NCBI RefSeq assembly: GCF_009915685.1
Contig: NZ_JAABLP010000003.1
From: Pannonibacter tanglangensis
GTDB lineage: Bacteria; Pseudomonadota; Alphaproteobacteria; Rhizobiales; Stappiaceae
DNA: 64,000 nt
Direction: 5' to 3' (one strand)
Positions 24,805 through 33,601 of the stretch are shown here, in pieces. Position 1 is the first letter of the stretch, and each line of letters opens with the position of its first letter. The position numbers and the translations under genes were made by a program. The notes beneath the pieces are model-generated. The model saw only the letters and a program-made list of their open reading frames with translations, was not told the origin of the DNA and made no database searches.

Positions 24805-26673
24805 ATGGTGCCTGATCTCATCCTTTTCAACGGCCGCATCACGACGCTCGACCGCAGCCAGCCGACCGCGTCGGCGGTGGCAATCCGTGACGGGCGCTTC
24901 GAGGCTGTCGGCGATGACGCCACGCTTTTGGCGCTGGCCGGGCCCACGACACGCCGCATCGATCTCAAGGGCCGCCGGGTGCTTCCCGGGCTGATCGACA
25001 ATCACACCCATGTCATTCGCGGCGGACTGAACTTCAACATGGAGCTGCGCTGGGACGGCGTGACGTCGCTTGCCGATGCCATGGACATGCTGCGGCGCCA
25101 GGTGGCCATCACGCCGCCGCCGCAATGGGTGCGGGTCATTGGCGGCTTTACCGAGCACCAGTTCACGGAGAAACGCCTTCCGACACTGGAGGAAATCAAT
25201 GCGGCCGCGCCCGAGACGCCGGTCTTCCTGCTGCATCTCTATGACCGGGCGCTTCTGAATGGCGCAGCCCTTCGGGCCGTTGGCTATGACAAGGATACGC
25301 CCAATCCTCCGGGCGGCGAAATCCAGCGCGACGCGCGCGGCAATCCGACCGGACTGCTGCTGGCGAGGCCGAACGCGGGCATTCTCTATGCAACGCTGGC
25401 CAGGGGGCCGAAGCTGCCGCTGGAGTATCAGCTCAACTCGACGCGCCACTTCATGCGCGAGCTGAACCGGCTGGGCATCACCGGCGTCATCGATGCGGGC
25501 GGCGGCTTCCAGACCTATCCCGACGACTATGAGGTGATCCGGACGCTCGCCAATGCCGGGCAGATGACGGTTCGCCTCGCCTACAACCTGTTCACGCAGA
25601 AACCGCGTGACGAGAAGGCCGACTTTCTCAACTGGACCCGGTCCGTGACCTATCGTCAGGGCGACGACTATTTCCGTCACAATGGCGCTGGCGAGATGCT
25701 GGTGTTTTCCGCCGCCGACTTCGAGGACTTCCGCGAACCCAGGCCGGACATGCCCTCGACCATGGAGGAAGACCTTGAGGAGGTCGTGCGCATCCTGGCG
25801 GAGAACCGCTGGCCGTGGCGCATGCATGCGACCTATGACGAGACCATCTCCCGCGCGCTCGACGTTTTCGAGACGGTCAACCGGGACATCCCGCTGGACG
25901 GCCTTAACTGGATGTTCGATCACGCCGAGACCATCTCGGACCGGTCGATCGACCGGGTCGCGGCCTTGGGGGGCGGCATCGCCACGCAGCACCGGATGGC
26001 CTATCAGGGCGAGTATTTCGTCGAGCGGTATGGCGCGGCAGCGGCCAGCGCGACGCCCCCCATTGCCCGCATGCTGGACCGGGGCCTGCACGTCTCCGCC
26101 GGCACCGACGCGACCCGGGTCGCGTCCTATAACCCCTGGGTCTCGCTGTCCTGGATGGTGACCGGCCGCACCGTCGGCGGCTTGCGCTTGACCCCGCCGG
26201 CCGATTGCCTCGACCGGGAGACGGCGCTGCGGCTGTGGACCGAAAAGGTCGCCTGGTTTTGCAAGGACGAAGGCCGCCGTGGCCGGATTGCGCCCGGATA
26301 TCTCGCCGATCTGCTGGTGCCGGACCGGGACTATTTCACCGTGCCTGAGGCGGAGATCTCGCATCTGGTGTCAGACCTGACCATGGTCGGCGGCCGTGTG
26401 GTGTGGGGCGCGGGCGACTTTGCCGCGCTCGACGACAACCCGTTGCCACCGGCCATGCCGGACTGGTCGCCCGTGCGGACCTATGGCGGATATGGCGCCT
26501 GGGCCGCCGCCAGGACAAGTACCGGCCTTTCCGCGCATGCGCGCATGTCCTGCGGCTGCGCCAGCTCCTGCGGCGTGCACGGGCATGACCATGGCAAGGC
26601 CTGGGGGGCGACGCTTCCGGTTGCCGATCTCAAGGGCTTCTTCGGTGCCCTTGGCTGTGCCTGCTGGATGTGA
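24805..26673 (+). CDS. Amidohydrolase (YtcJ-like, amidohydrolase-3) with Cys/His-rich tail
   Basis: The start at 24805 follows GCAGGAGGC and gives 622 residues. The metal site begins with DNHTHVIRGG (about 67-76). The TIM-barrel domain continues through MHATYDE (about 345), FDHAET (about 373) and SAGTDATRV (about 432). The family hydrolyses C-N bonds of varied amides and imides. The last 45 residues hold CGCASSCGVHGHDHG and GCACW, a metal-binding-like tail shared by some relatives. It is followed after three bases by the MFS gene. Confidence 0.85.
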   Translation: MVPDLILFNGRITTLDRSQPTASAVAIRDGRFEAVGDDATLLALAGPTTRRIDLKGRRVLPGLIDNHTHVIRGGLNFNMELRWDGVTSLADAMDMLRRQVAITPPPQWVRVIGGFTEHQFTEKRLPTLEEINAAAPETPVFLLHLYDRALLNGAALRAVGYDKDTPNPPGGEIQRDARGNPTGLLLARPNAGILYATLARGPKLPLEYQLNSTRHFMRELNRLGITGVIDAGGGFQTYPDDYEVIRTLANAGQMTVRLAYNLFTQKPRDEKADFLNWTRSVTYRQGDDYFRHNGAGEMLVFSAADFEDFREPRPDMPSTMEEDLEEVVRILAENRWPWRMHATYDETISRALDVFETVNRDIPLDGLNWMFDHAETISDRSIDRVAALGGGIATQHRMAYQGEYFVERYGAAAASATPPIARMLDRGLHVSAGTDATRVASYNPWVSLSWMVTGRTVGGLRLTPPADCLDRETALRLWTEKVAWFCKDEGRRGRIAPGYLADLLVPDRDYFTVPEAEISHLVSDLTMVGGRVVWGAGDFAALDDNPLPPAMPDWSPVRTYGGYGAWAAARTSTGLSAHARMSCGCASSCGVHGHDHGKAWGATLPVADLKGFFGALGCACWM

Positions 26674-26676
26674 CCG

Positions 26677-28302
26677 ATGACCGATGCCTCATCCACACCA
26701 CCGGTCCGCAGCAGTGCCTTTGCGCCCCTCAGGCAGCGCGTCTTCCTGATCCTCTGGCTGGCGACGATCATCGGCAACGCGGGAAGCTTCATCCGGGATA
26801 CGGCCAGCGGCTGGCTGGCCACGGATCTCAGCCCTTCCCCGGCCGCCATCGCCGCCGTGCAAGCGGCCGCGACCCTGCCGGTCTTCCTGCTGGCGATCCC
26901 GGCCGGCGTCCTGTCGGACATCCTCGACCGGCGGCGGCTGCTGATCGTGATCCAGGTGTTGCTGGGCCTGGTCAGCCTGACGCTGATGCTGCTGTCGGCG
27001 GCCGGCGCACTGACGCTGACCGGGCTTGTCGCGCTGACGTTTTTCGGCGGCATCGGCGCGGCCCTGATTGCACCTACCTGGCAGGCGATCGTTCCCGAGC
27101 TGGTGCCCCGGACAGACCTGCGTTCCGCCGTGGCGCTGAATTCGGTCGGCCTCAATGTGGCGCGCGCCATCGGTCCGGCCGCAGGCGGTCTTCTGATCAC
27201 CTTCGCGGGGGCAACGGTGACCTATGCGGTGGACGTTGCGACCTACGGGATCGTGATCGCCGCGCTGGCCTGGTGGCCGCGCAAGGGAAAGGCGAGCGAT
27301 CCGCTGGCGGAGAGCTTCGGCGGCGCCTTCCGGGCCGGTCTGCGCTACGCACGCCGCAGCAAGGACCTCCATGTCGTGCTGCTGCGCGCGGCCGTCTTCT
27401 TCCTCTGCGCCAGCGCGGTCTGGGCCCTGCTGCCGCTCATCACCCGCGATCTTCTGCAAGGCAGTTCGGGCCTCTATGGCCTGCTGCTCGGCGCGGTTGG
27501 TCTTGGCGCGATCGGTGGCGCGCTGGCTCTGCCGACGCTGCGGCTCCGGTTCAGTTCTGACAGCCTGATGCTGCTGGCTGCGCTGGTTGCCGCATCCGTG
27601 ATGATCGCCCTGGCGGCGGCCCCACAGCCGGCCATCGCCCTCGCGCTGCTCGCCCTGCTGGGCGCTGCCTGGATTACAGCCCTGACCACCTTGAACGGCA
27701 CGGCGCAGTCCGTGTTGCCGGACTGGGTCCGGGGCCGGGCGCTGGCGGTCTATCTGACCGTCTTCAACGGCGCGATGACAGCCGGCAGCCTCGCCTGGGG
27801 CGGCGTGGCCGAGGCAACAGGTCTGGGCACGGCCCTGCTTCTTGCCGCCGCGGGCCTCGTGCTGACCGGCACCCTGTTCCACCGTCTCCGCCTGCCGCGC
27901 GGTGAAGCGGACCTGACACCGTCCAACCACTGGCCGGACCCCCTGGTCGCCAGCCCTCTGGCCGAAGACCTGACCGGCGGCGCCGCAGCGGACCGGGGCC
28001 CGGTGCTGATCACCATCGCCTACAAGGTGGCCGCCGCCGACCGGGCAGCGTTTCTGGCGACCATCCATCGCCTGTCGACCAGCCGGCGCCGCGACGGGGC
28101 CTATGCCTGGGGCGTGATGGAAGACGTCGCAGATCCGGAGACCCTGCTGGAATGGTTCTTCGTCGCCTCCTGGGCCGAACACCTGCGCCAGCACCGGCGC
28201 GTTGCCTCACCGGACGCGGATCTCCAGCGCGAGCTTCTGCGCTTCCATGCCGGCGACAGCCCGCCGGAGGTGAACCACCACCTTGCCCTCCCGCCAACCT
28301 GA
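26677..28302 (+). CDS. MFS exporter with a C-terminal ABM-like soluble domain
   Basis: The 541-residue protein has about twelve hydrophobic helices (residues 20-405) of the EntS/DUF894-type major facilitator branch, with DILDRRRLL as the usual loop between helices two and three. The last 105 residues (from PVLITIAYKVAAADRAAFL) form a soluble alpha/beta domain resembling antibiotic-biosynthesis-monooxygenase folds, cytoplasmic by topology. It likely exports a product or toxic substrate linked to the neighbouring hydrolases. It begins three bases after the amidohydrolase stop. Confidence 0.82.
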   Translation: MTDASSTPPVRSSAFAPLRQRVFLILWLATIIGNAGSFIRDTASGWLATDLSPSPAAIAAVQAAATLPVFLLAIPAGVLSDILDRRRLLIVIQVLLGLVSLTLMLLSAAGALTLTGLVALTFFGGIGAALIAPTWQAIVPELVPRTDLRSAVALNSVGLNVARAIGPAAGGLLITFAGATVTYAVDVATYGIVIAALAWWPRKGKASDPLAESFGGAFRAGLRYARRSKDLHVVLLRAAVFFLCASAVWALLPLITRDLLQGSSGLYGLLLGAVGLGAIGGALALPTLRLRFSSDSLMLLAALVAASVMIALAAAPQPAIALALLALLGAAWITALTTLNGTAQSVLPDWVRGRALAVYLTVFNGAMTAGSLAWGGVAEATGLGTALLLAAAGLVLTGTLFHRLRLPRGEADLTPSNHWPDPLVASPLAEDLTGGAAADRGPVLITIAYKVAAADRAAFLATIHRLSTSRRRDGAYAWGVMEDVADPETLLEWFFVASWAEHLRQHRRVASPDADLQRELLRFHAGDSPPEVNHHLALPPT

Positions 28303-28313
28303 AGGAGCCTCCC

Positions 28314-29252
28314 ATGGTCCTCGACCTCACCCGCCGCCAGACCCTGATCGGCGCAGGCGCTCTCGCCCTTTCCCTCGGCCTGCCCTTTCCCGGCAGCGCC
28401 ACCCCCCAAGCAGCAGACACAGGAGACATCGCGATGACTACGATCACCACCAAGGACGGCACGAAGATCTTCTACAAGGACTGGGGCACCGGTCAGCCCA
28501 TCGTGTTTTCCCACGGCTGGCCGCTGTCCGGCGACGCCTGGGACGCGCAGATGCTGTTCTTCGGCCTGAACGGCTACCGCGTCATCGCCCACGACCGGCG
28601 CGGCCATGGCCGCTCCGATCAGCCCTGGACCGGCAACAACATGGACCAGTATGCCGACGATCTCGCCGAGCTGATCGAGCAGCTGGATCTCAAGGACGTC
28701 ATCCTAATCGGTCATTCGACCGGCGGCGGCGAGATTGCGCATTATGCCGGCCGGCATGGCACGTCGCGCGTCGCCAGGATGGTTCTGGTCGGTGCCGTTC
28801 CGCCGATCATGCTGAAGACGGCGTCCAACCCGGAAGGCACGCCGATGGAGGTGTTCGACGGCATCCGCCAGGGAACCGCGCTGAAGCGCTCGCAGTTTTT
28901 CCTGGACCTGACGGTCCCCTTCTACGGCTTCAACCGCGATGGCAATCCGGCCCAGCCGGGCTTGCAGGAAAAATTCTGGCTGCAGGGCATGGCCGGCAGC
29001 ATCAAGGGCCATTACGACTGCATCCGCGAATTCTCCGAGGTCGACTACACCGAGGACCTGACGAAGATCGACGTTCCCACCCTTGTCCTGCATGGCTCCG
29101 ATGACCAGATCGTGCCCATTGCCGCGTCCGCCGAGAAGGCCGTCAAGCTGCTGAGCAAGGGAACGCTGCTTGTCTATGAAGGCAGCGGGCATGGGCTGGC
29201 CGAGCTGGAAGCGGAGCGCTTCAACAAGGATGTGCTCGCGTTCATCCGCTAA
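28314..29252 (+). CDS. Chloroperoxidase-like alpha/beta hydrolase, possibly Tat-exported
   Basis: The 312-residue product has a catalytic triad of Ser135 (IGHSTGGG), Asp263 or Asp264 (HGSDDQIVP) and His293 (GSGHGLAE), and resembles cofactor-free non-haem chloroperoxidases/arylesterases (FSHGWPLSGDAWD, HDRRGHGRSDQPW). From this start (ribosome site AAGGAG) the N-terminus reads LTRRQTLIGAGALALSLG, a twin-arginine-like signal. A second ATG at 28434 (codon 41), after its own AGGAG, gives the 272-residue form usual in the family and would stay in the cytoplasm. Confidence 0.85.
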   Translation: MVLDLTRRQTLIGAGALALSLGLPFPGSATPQAADTGDIAMTTITTKDGTKIFYKDWGTGQPIVFSHGWPLSGDAWDAQMLFFGLNGYRVIAHDRRGHGRSDQPWTGNNMDQYADDLAELIEQLDLKDVILIGHSTGGGEIAHYAGRHGTSRVARMVLVGAVPPIMLKTASNPEGTPMEVFDGIRQGTALKRSQFFLDLTVPFYGFNRDGNPAQPGLQEKFWLQGMAGSIKGHYDCIREFSEVDYTEDLTKIDVPTLVLHGSDDQIVPIAASAEKAVKLLSKGTLLVYEGSGHGLAELEAERFNKDVLAFIR

Positions 29253-29305
29253 AGCATCAAGAATGACACCCGGCCGGACCCACCCGGCCGGGCAAGGACC
29301 CATCC

Positions 29306-29998
29306 ATGACGTTGCTGATCCATGAGAACATGAGCCGCGGGCGCAGCCGGAAGGGCTGGCTCGACAGCTTTCACACCTTTTCCTTCGGCGAGTTCCGCGA
29401 TCCCAAGCGCATGGGCTTCCGGGCGCTGCGCGTGATCAACGAGGACTGGATCATTCCCGGAGCCGGCTTTGCCTGGCACGACCATGCCGACATGGACATC
29501 CTGACCCTGGTGCTGAAGGGCAAGGTGCGGCACGAGGACAGTCTTGGACACAAGGGCGAGACAGCGGCGGGCGAGATCCAGCTCATGCGCGCCGGCAGCG
29601 GCATCTCGCATTCGGAGATGAACGGATCCGAAGGCGAAACCACGCATCTGCTGCAGATCTGGATCATCCCGGACAAAACCGGCGGAACGCCCGGTTATCA
29701 GCAAGCGGCGCTGCCGCCCCAGGACACTGGCTGGGTTGACCTTGCAGGCCCCGCGGGAAGCGGCGCGCTGACGGAGCTTGGTTCGGACACGCGGGTTTCC
29801 GTGCTTCAGGCACGGGACGGCGATGTAACCCCGCTCCCGCATACACCCGGGCGCGGCCTTTTCCTGCATGTGATCGACGGACTGGCGGAGATTGGCGGCG
29901 AACGGCTGACGGCCGGCGACGGCATCCAGATCGACCAGCCGGCGCCGGACATCCGCTGGCACACAGACGGCCGGCTGCTGCGCTTCGACCTCGCCTGA
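29306..29998 (+). CDS. Pirin-family (YhhW-like) cupin protein
   Basis: The 230-residue pirin has metal-binding residues HDHADMD (His near 58 and 60) and GISHSEMN (His near 102, Glu near 104). FHTFSFGEFRDPKRMGF is the family's N-terminal signature. Bacterial YhhW-type pirins can open flavonols such as quercetin in vitro, but the natural role is often redox sensing. It closes the rightward cassette and converges on cobM with 22 bases between stops. Confidence 0.88.
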   Translation: MTLLIHENMSRGRSRKGWLDSFHTFSFGEFRDPKRMGFRALRVINEDWIIPGAGFAWHDHADMDILTLVLKGKVRHEDSLGHKGETAAGEIQLMRAGSGISHSEMNGSEGETTHLLQIWIIPDKTGGTPGYQQAALPPQDTGWVDLAGPAGSGALTELGSDTRVSVLQARDGDVTPLPHTPGRGLFLHVIDGLAEIGGERLTAGDGIQIDQPAPDIRWHTDGRLLRFDLA

Positions 29999-30020
29999 CT
30001 AAAGCCCCCGCGCGCTCCCC

Positions 30021-30782
30021 TTACTCGCCCCGGCCGCGGAAGCGGCGTTGGTAGGCGGTGTCGTAGAGGGCGCTTTCGCGGAAGTCTCGGGCACCGAGGC
30101 CGTGGCCGACGAAGATCAGCGCCGTGCGCTCGATCGGGTCGGCGGCGACCTTGGCGGCGATGTCGGCGAGCGTGCCGAGGATGATCCGCTCGTCCGGCCA
30201 GGATGCCTTGACGACAATGGCGACCGGGCAGTCGGCGCCATAGAGCGGGGTCAGTTCCTCGACCACCTGATCCAGCGCATGGATTGCCAGATGGATCGCC
30301 AGCGTTGAACCGGTTGCGCCGAAGCGGGTGAGCGTCTCCTCGTTCGGCATTGGCGAGGCGCGGCCGGAGACGCGGGTGAGCACGAGGCTCTGCGCCACCG
30401 CCGGGATGGTGAGCTCACGCCCGAGTGCGGAGGCAGCGGCGGCGAAGGCCGGGACGCCGGGGGTCATGGTGTAGGAGATGCCGTTCTTCTCCAGCCGGCG
30501 GATCTGTTCGGCCACCGCGCTCCACACAGAAAGATCGCCGGAGTGCAGACGGGCCACGTCCTGCCCGAGTTCGGACGCGCGGACATATTCCGCCTCGATC
30601 TCGTCCAGCGACATCGGCGCGGTGTCGATGATCCGCGCCCCTTCCGGGCAGTATTGCAGGAGCTCCGGCGACACCAGCGAACCGGCATAGAGGCAGACCG
30701 GGCATTTGCCGATGAGATCGCGGCCCCGCACGGTGATGAGATCGGCGGCGCCGGGACCGGCGCCAATGAAGTGAACGGCCAT
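30021..30782 (-). CDS. cobM: Precorrin-4 C11-methyltransferase (CobM)
   Basis: The 253-residue SAM-dependent methylase starts VHFIGAGPGAADLITVRGRD, the tetrapyrrole-methylase N-terminal loop, with CPVCLYAGSLVSPELL (about 29-44) and the inner motif HSGDLSVWSAVAEQ, typical of CobM/CbiF. It methylates precorrin-4 at C11 in the aerobic vitamin B12 route. It is the most distal gene of the minus-strand cob unit, 20 bases after cobL. Confidence 0.93.
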   Translation of the reverse strand: MAVHFIGAGPGAADLITVRGRDLIGKCPVCLYAGSLVSPELLQYCPEGARIIDTAPMSLDEIEAEYVRASELGQDVARLHSGDLSVWSAVAEQIRRLEKNGISYTMTPGVPAFAAAASALGRELTIPAVAQSLVLTRVSGRASPMPNEETLTRFGATGSTLAIHLAIHALDQVVEELTPLYGADCPVAIVVKASWPDERIILGTLADIAAKVAADPIERTALIFVGHGLGARDFRESALYDTAYQRRFRGRGE

Positions 30783-30802
30783 GGGATTTCCTCGTGACGG
30801 AT

Positions 30803-32110
30803 CTAGCTTGAAACGGGGGCGTCAGACGACGGCGCGGGGCTCTCGGGATCCGGCTTGACCCAGACCCATTGCGTGATCGGCATGGCCGGTCGCCAGGCCG
30901 TCATGCTGCCGACAGGCGCGGCGCGGGCGATCTCGAGCCGCGTCAGGCTGCCGCCGAGCCTTGCGTGAAGGGCGAGCAGCACGGCTTCCATCTCCAGCGT
31001 CACGGCGTTGGCGACCAGCCGGCCACCGGCTTTCAGCGCGGCGCAGGCCGTGTCCATGACGCCGGGCTCCGAGCCGCCGCCGCCGACGAAGATCGCATCG
31101 GGACTGGCCAGCCCCTGCAGCGCCGCGGGCGCGGTGCCCTGCACGAGCCGGAGGGACGGCACGCCGAACCGGGCGGTGTTGCGCAGCAGACGGGCAGCGC
31201 GCTCGGGATGGGCCTCGATGGCGGTGGCGGTCAGCGAGGGGTCCGTGAGCATCCATTCGATGGCAACAGAGCCGGAGCCGGCGCCAATGTCCCACAGGTG
31301 CTCGCCGCGGCGGGGCGCCAGCGCCGACAGGGTCAGCGCACGGATCTCGCGCTTGGTGATCTGGCCGTCGTGCTCGAACAGGCTGTCATCGCGGCCGGCG
31401 GCGAGCGGCAGGACGCGGGCCCCGGCGCTGGCGGCGACCTCGAGCGCGCAGACATTGAGGCTGTCGATGCCCGTGAGGCGGAAGCCCTCGGCCACCGTCG
31501 TGGTCACGCGCTCGCGCGGGCCACCCAACGCTTCCAGAACGGTAAGCCGGGTGGCACCGAAGCCCTCGGCCACAAGCAGGGCGGCGAGGTCGGTGGGGCC
31601 GGCGGCATCGGAGGTGAGCGCCAGCACGCGGCTGCCGGGCTGCAGGTGCGGCCGGATCAGGTCGAGCGGGCGGCCATGCAGGGAGACGCAGACCGTGTCC
31701 TGCAACGGCCAGCCGAGGCGGGAGGCTGCGAGGCTGAAGGAGGACGGGGCGGGATAGCTCCGCATCTCGGCCGCCGGAATGCGCCGCGACAGGGTGGCCC
31801 CGACGCCGAAGAGGAAGGGATCGCCCGAGGCGAGCACGACGACGGACCGGCCCCGGGCCGACAGGATGTCCTCCACCGAGCGCTCGAAGGGGCTCTGCCA
31901 GCTCCGTGCCTCGCCCCGGATCGCCGACTGGGCGAGGTCCAGATGGCGCTGGCCGCCGAACACCAGCTCGGCCCGGGCAAGCTCCGCCTTGGCAGCCTCG
32001 CCGAGCCCGGCTAAACCGTCTTCACCGAGGCCGATCAGGACGAGCCAGGGAGCGCTACAGGACGGCGAATCCGCCGCTGGCGGCAGGGGGAGTTGGTCAG
32101 GCTTGGACAC
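30803..32110 (-). CDS. cobL: Precorrin-6Y C5,15-methyltransferase (decarboxylating, CobL)
   Basis: The 435-residue bifunctional enzyme has a CbiE-like methylase in the N-terminal half (VLIGLGEDGLAGLGEAAKA) and a CbiT-like methylase in the C-terminal half (LWDIGAGSGSVAIEWML, the SAM-binding loop at about 273-289). It methylates C5 and C15 and removes the acetate carboxyl at C12. The start is GTG at 32110 and lies only eight bases into the divergently oriented cobK start, so the two 5' ends overlap. Confidence 0.93.
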   Translation of the reverse strand: MSKPDQLPLPPAADSPSCSAPWLVLIGLGEDGLAGLGEAAKAELARAELVFGGQRHLDLAQSAIRGEARSWQSPFERSVEDILSARGRSVVVLASGDPFLFGVGATLSRRIPAAEMRSYPAPSSFSLAASRLGWPLQDTVCVSLHGRPLDLIRPHLQPGSRVLALTSDAAGPTDLAALLVAEGFGATRLTVLEALGGPRERVTTTVAEGFRLTGIDSLNVCALEVAASAGARVLPLAAGRDDSLFEHDGQITKREIRALTLSALAPRRGEHLWDIGAGSGSVAIEWMLTDPSLTATAIEAHPERAARLLRNTARFGVPSLRLVQGTAPAALQGLASPDAIFVGGGGSEPGVMDTACAALKAGGRLVANAVTLEMEAVLLALHARLGGSLTRLEIARAAPVGSMTAWRPAMPITQWVWVKPDPESPAPSSDAPVSS

Positions 32111-32873
32111 GCGTCACATCCTCGTTCTGGCGGGCACGACCGAAGCGCGCGAGCTGGCCGAACAGCTTGCGCCGCGCCGCGACATCGCGCTCACCCTGTC
32201 GCTCGCCGGACGCACCCGCGATCCCCTGCCCCTGCCGGCCCCGACCCGGACGGGCGGCTTCGGCGGGGCGGAGGGACTGGCGGCCTATCTCCGCCAGCAT
32301 GGCATCGACGTGCTGATTGACGCGACCCATCCCTTTGCCCGGCAGATCACCCAGAACGCCGCGACAGCCGCAAGGCTGACCGGCGTGCCGCTGATCCGGC
32401 TGGAGCGGCCGGCATGGCAGGCCGAACCGGGCGACCGGTGGCAGCCGGTTGCCTCGGTCGAGGCGGCCGTGGCGGCCCTCGGGACTACGCCGAAGCGCGT
32501 CTTTCTGGCCATCGGCCGGCAGGAGGCGGCGGCCTTCGAGGCAGCGCCGCAGCATCGGTATCTGGTGCGCAGCGTCGATCCGGTGGAGCCGCCCTTGCAG
32601 TTGCCGCAGCTGGAAACGCTGCTGTCGCGCGGGCCCTTCGATGAGGCAGCCGAGGAACGGCTCCTGCGCGCGCGGCAGATCGAGGTGATCGTCTGCAAGA
32701 ACAGCGGCGGCGCGGCCACCTACGGCAAGATCGCCGCCGCGCGGACCCTTGGCCTGCCGGTGGTGATGATCGAGCGGCCAGCGCCGGTCACGGCCCTCAG
32801 GGCCGGGACAGCGGCGGAGGCGGTCGCGCTGCTGGATCATGGCCTGGGCCTGCCGGCAAAGCGCGGCGTGTAG
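32103..32873 (+). CDS. cobK: Precorrin-6A reductase (CobK), opposite strand to the rest of the cluster
   Basis: The product reads HILVLAGTTEARELAEQL at the N-terminus and contains DATHPFARQITQNA, IGRQEAAAF and VCKNSGGAATYGKIAAA, all CobK/CbiJ motifs. It reduces precorrin-6A to precorrin-6B with NADPH. The best start is TTG at 32103 (GGGGGAG ribosome site at about 32087). The gene overlaps the cobL start by eight bases and the cobJ end by 37 bases, so it is nested between minus-strand genes and needs its own promoter inside cobL. Confidence 0.88.
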   Translation: MDTRHILVLAGTTEARELAEQLAPRRDIALTLSLAGRTRDPLPLPAPTRTGGFGGAEGLAAYLRQHGIDVLIDATHPFARQITQNAATAARLTGVPLIRLERPAWQAEPGDRWQPVASVEAAVAALGTTPKRVFLAIGRQEAAAFEAAPQHRYLVRSVDPVEPPLQLPQLETLLSRGPFDEAAEERLLRARQIEVIVCKNSGGAATYGKIAAARTLGLPVVMIERPAPVTALRAGTAAEAVALLDHGLGLPAKRGV

Positions 32874-33601
32874 ACGAGATCCGGCCGGCCCGGACGGGCA
32901 ATGACGCGGGTCTCGGGCGAGCCCACCATGACGCAGGTGGCCATGTCGGCCTCGGCCGGATCGGCCGCTGCCAGCGTGCTGACGACGATCCGCTCGTCCG
33001 GGCGGCCGGCAGCGCGGCCAAAGATCACCGGCGTCTCGCCCGGCAGCACGGTGCGCAAGATGTCGAAGGCCCGGCCCAGCTGCCAGGGCCGCGCCTTGCT
33101 GATCGGATTGTAGAAGGCCATCACCAGCCCGGCCTCGGCCACCAGCTGCAGGCGGCGCTCGATCAGGTCCCAGGGCTTCAGGTTGTCGGACAGGGAAATG
33201 GCGCAGAAGTCGTGGCCGAGCGGCGCGCCGATGCGGGCGGCGACCGCCAGCATGGCGGTGAGGCCGGGAACCACGACCAGCTCCAGCGCGCGCCAGGCCT
33301 CCGGCCCATGCTCGATCGCCTCGCAGACGGCGCTGGCCATGGCAAAGACGCCCGGGTCGCCGCCGGAGACGACGCAGACATTGATGCCCTCGGCGGCGCG
33401 GGCGAGGGCCGCACGGGCGCGGGCCAGTTCCTCGCGGTTGTCGGAGGCGACCGCTTTCTGGTCAGGCCTGAGGTTCAGGCGTTCGATGTAGGGAAAGTAG
33501 CCGTAGAACTCCTGCGACACCGCGACGGCGCGCAGGGCCTCCGGCGTCATCTGCTCCGGATTGCCGGGTCCGGTGCCGATGACATGGATGACGCCCGTCA
33601 T
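32837..33601 (-). CDS. cobJ: Precorrin-3B C17-methyltransferase (CobJ)
   Basis: The 254-residue methylase begins IHVIGTGPGNPEQMTPEAL, carries VVSGGDPGVFAMASAVCEA (about 78-96) and AFYNPISKARPWQL, which are CobJ/CbiH signatures. It catalyses C17 methylation and ring contraction of precorrin-3B. The start overlaps the cobI stop by four bases. Its 3' end runs 37 bases into the 3' end of cobK on the other strand. Confidence 0.93.
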   Translation of the reverse strand: MTGVIHVIGTGPGNPEQMTPEALRAVAVSQEFYGYFPYIERLNLRPDQKAVASDNREELARARAALARAAEGINVCVVSGGDPGVFAMASAVCEAIEHGPEAWRALELVVVPGLTAMLAVAARIGAPLGHDFCAISLSDNLKPWDLIERRLQLVAEAGLVMAFYNPISKARPWQLGRAFDILRTVLPGETPVIFGRAAGRPDERIVVSTLAAADPAEADMATCVMVGSPETRVIARPGRPDLVYTPRFAGRPRP

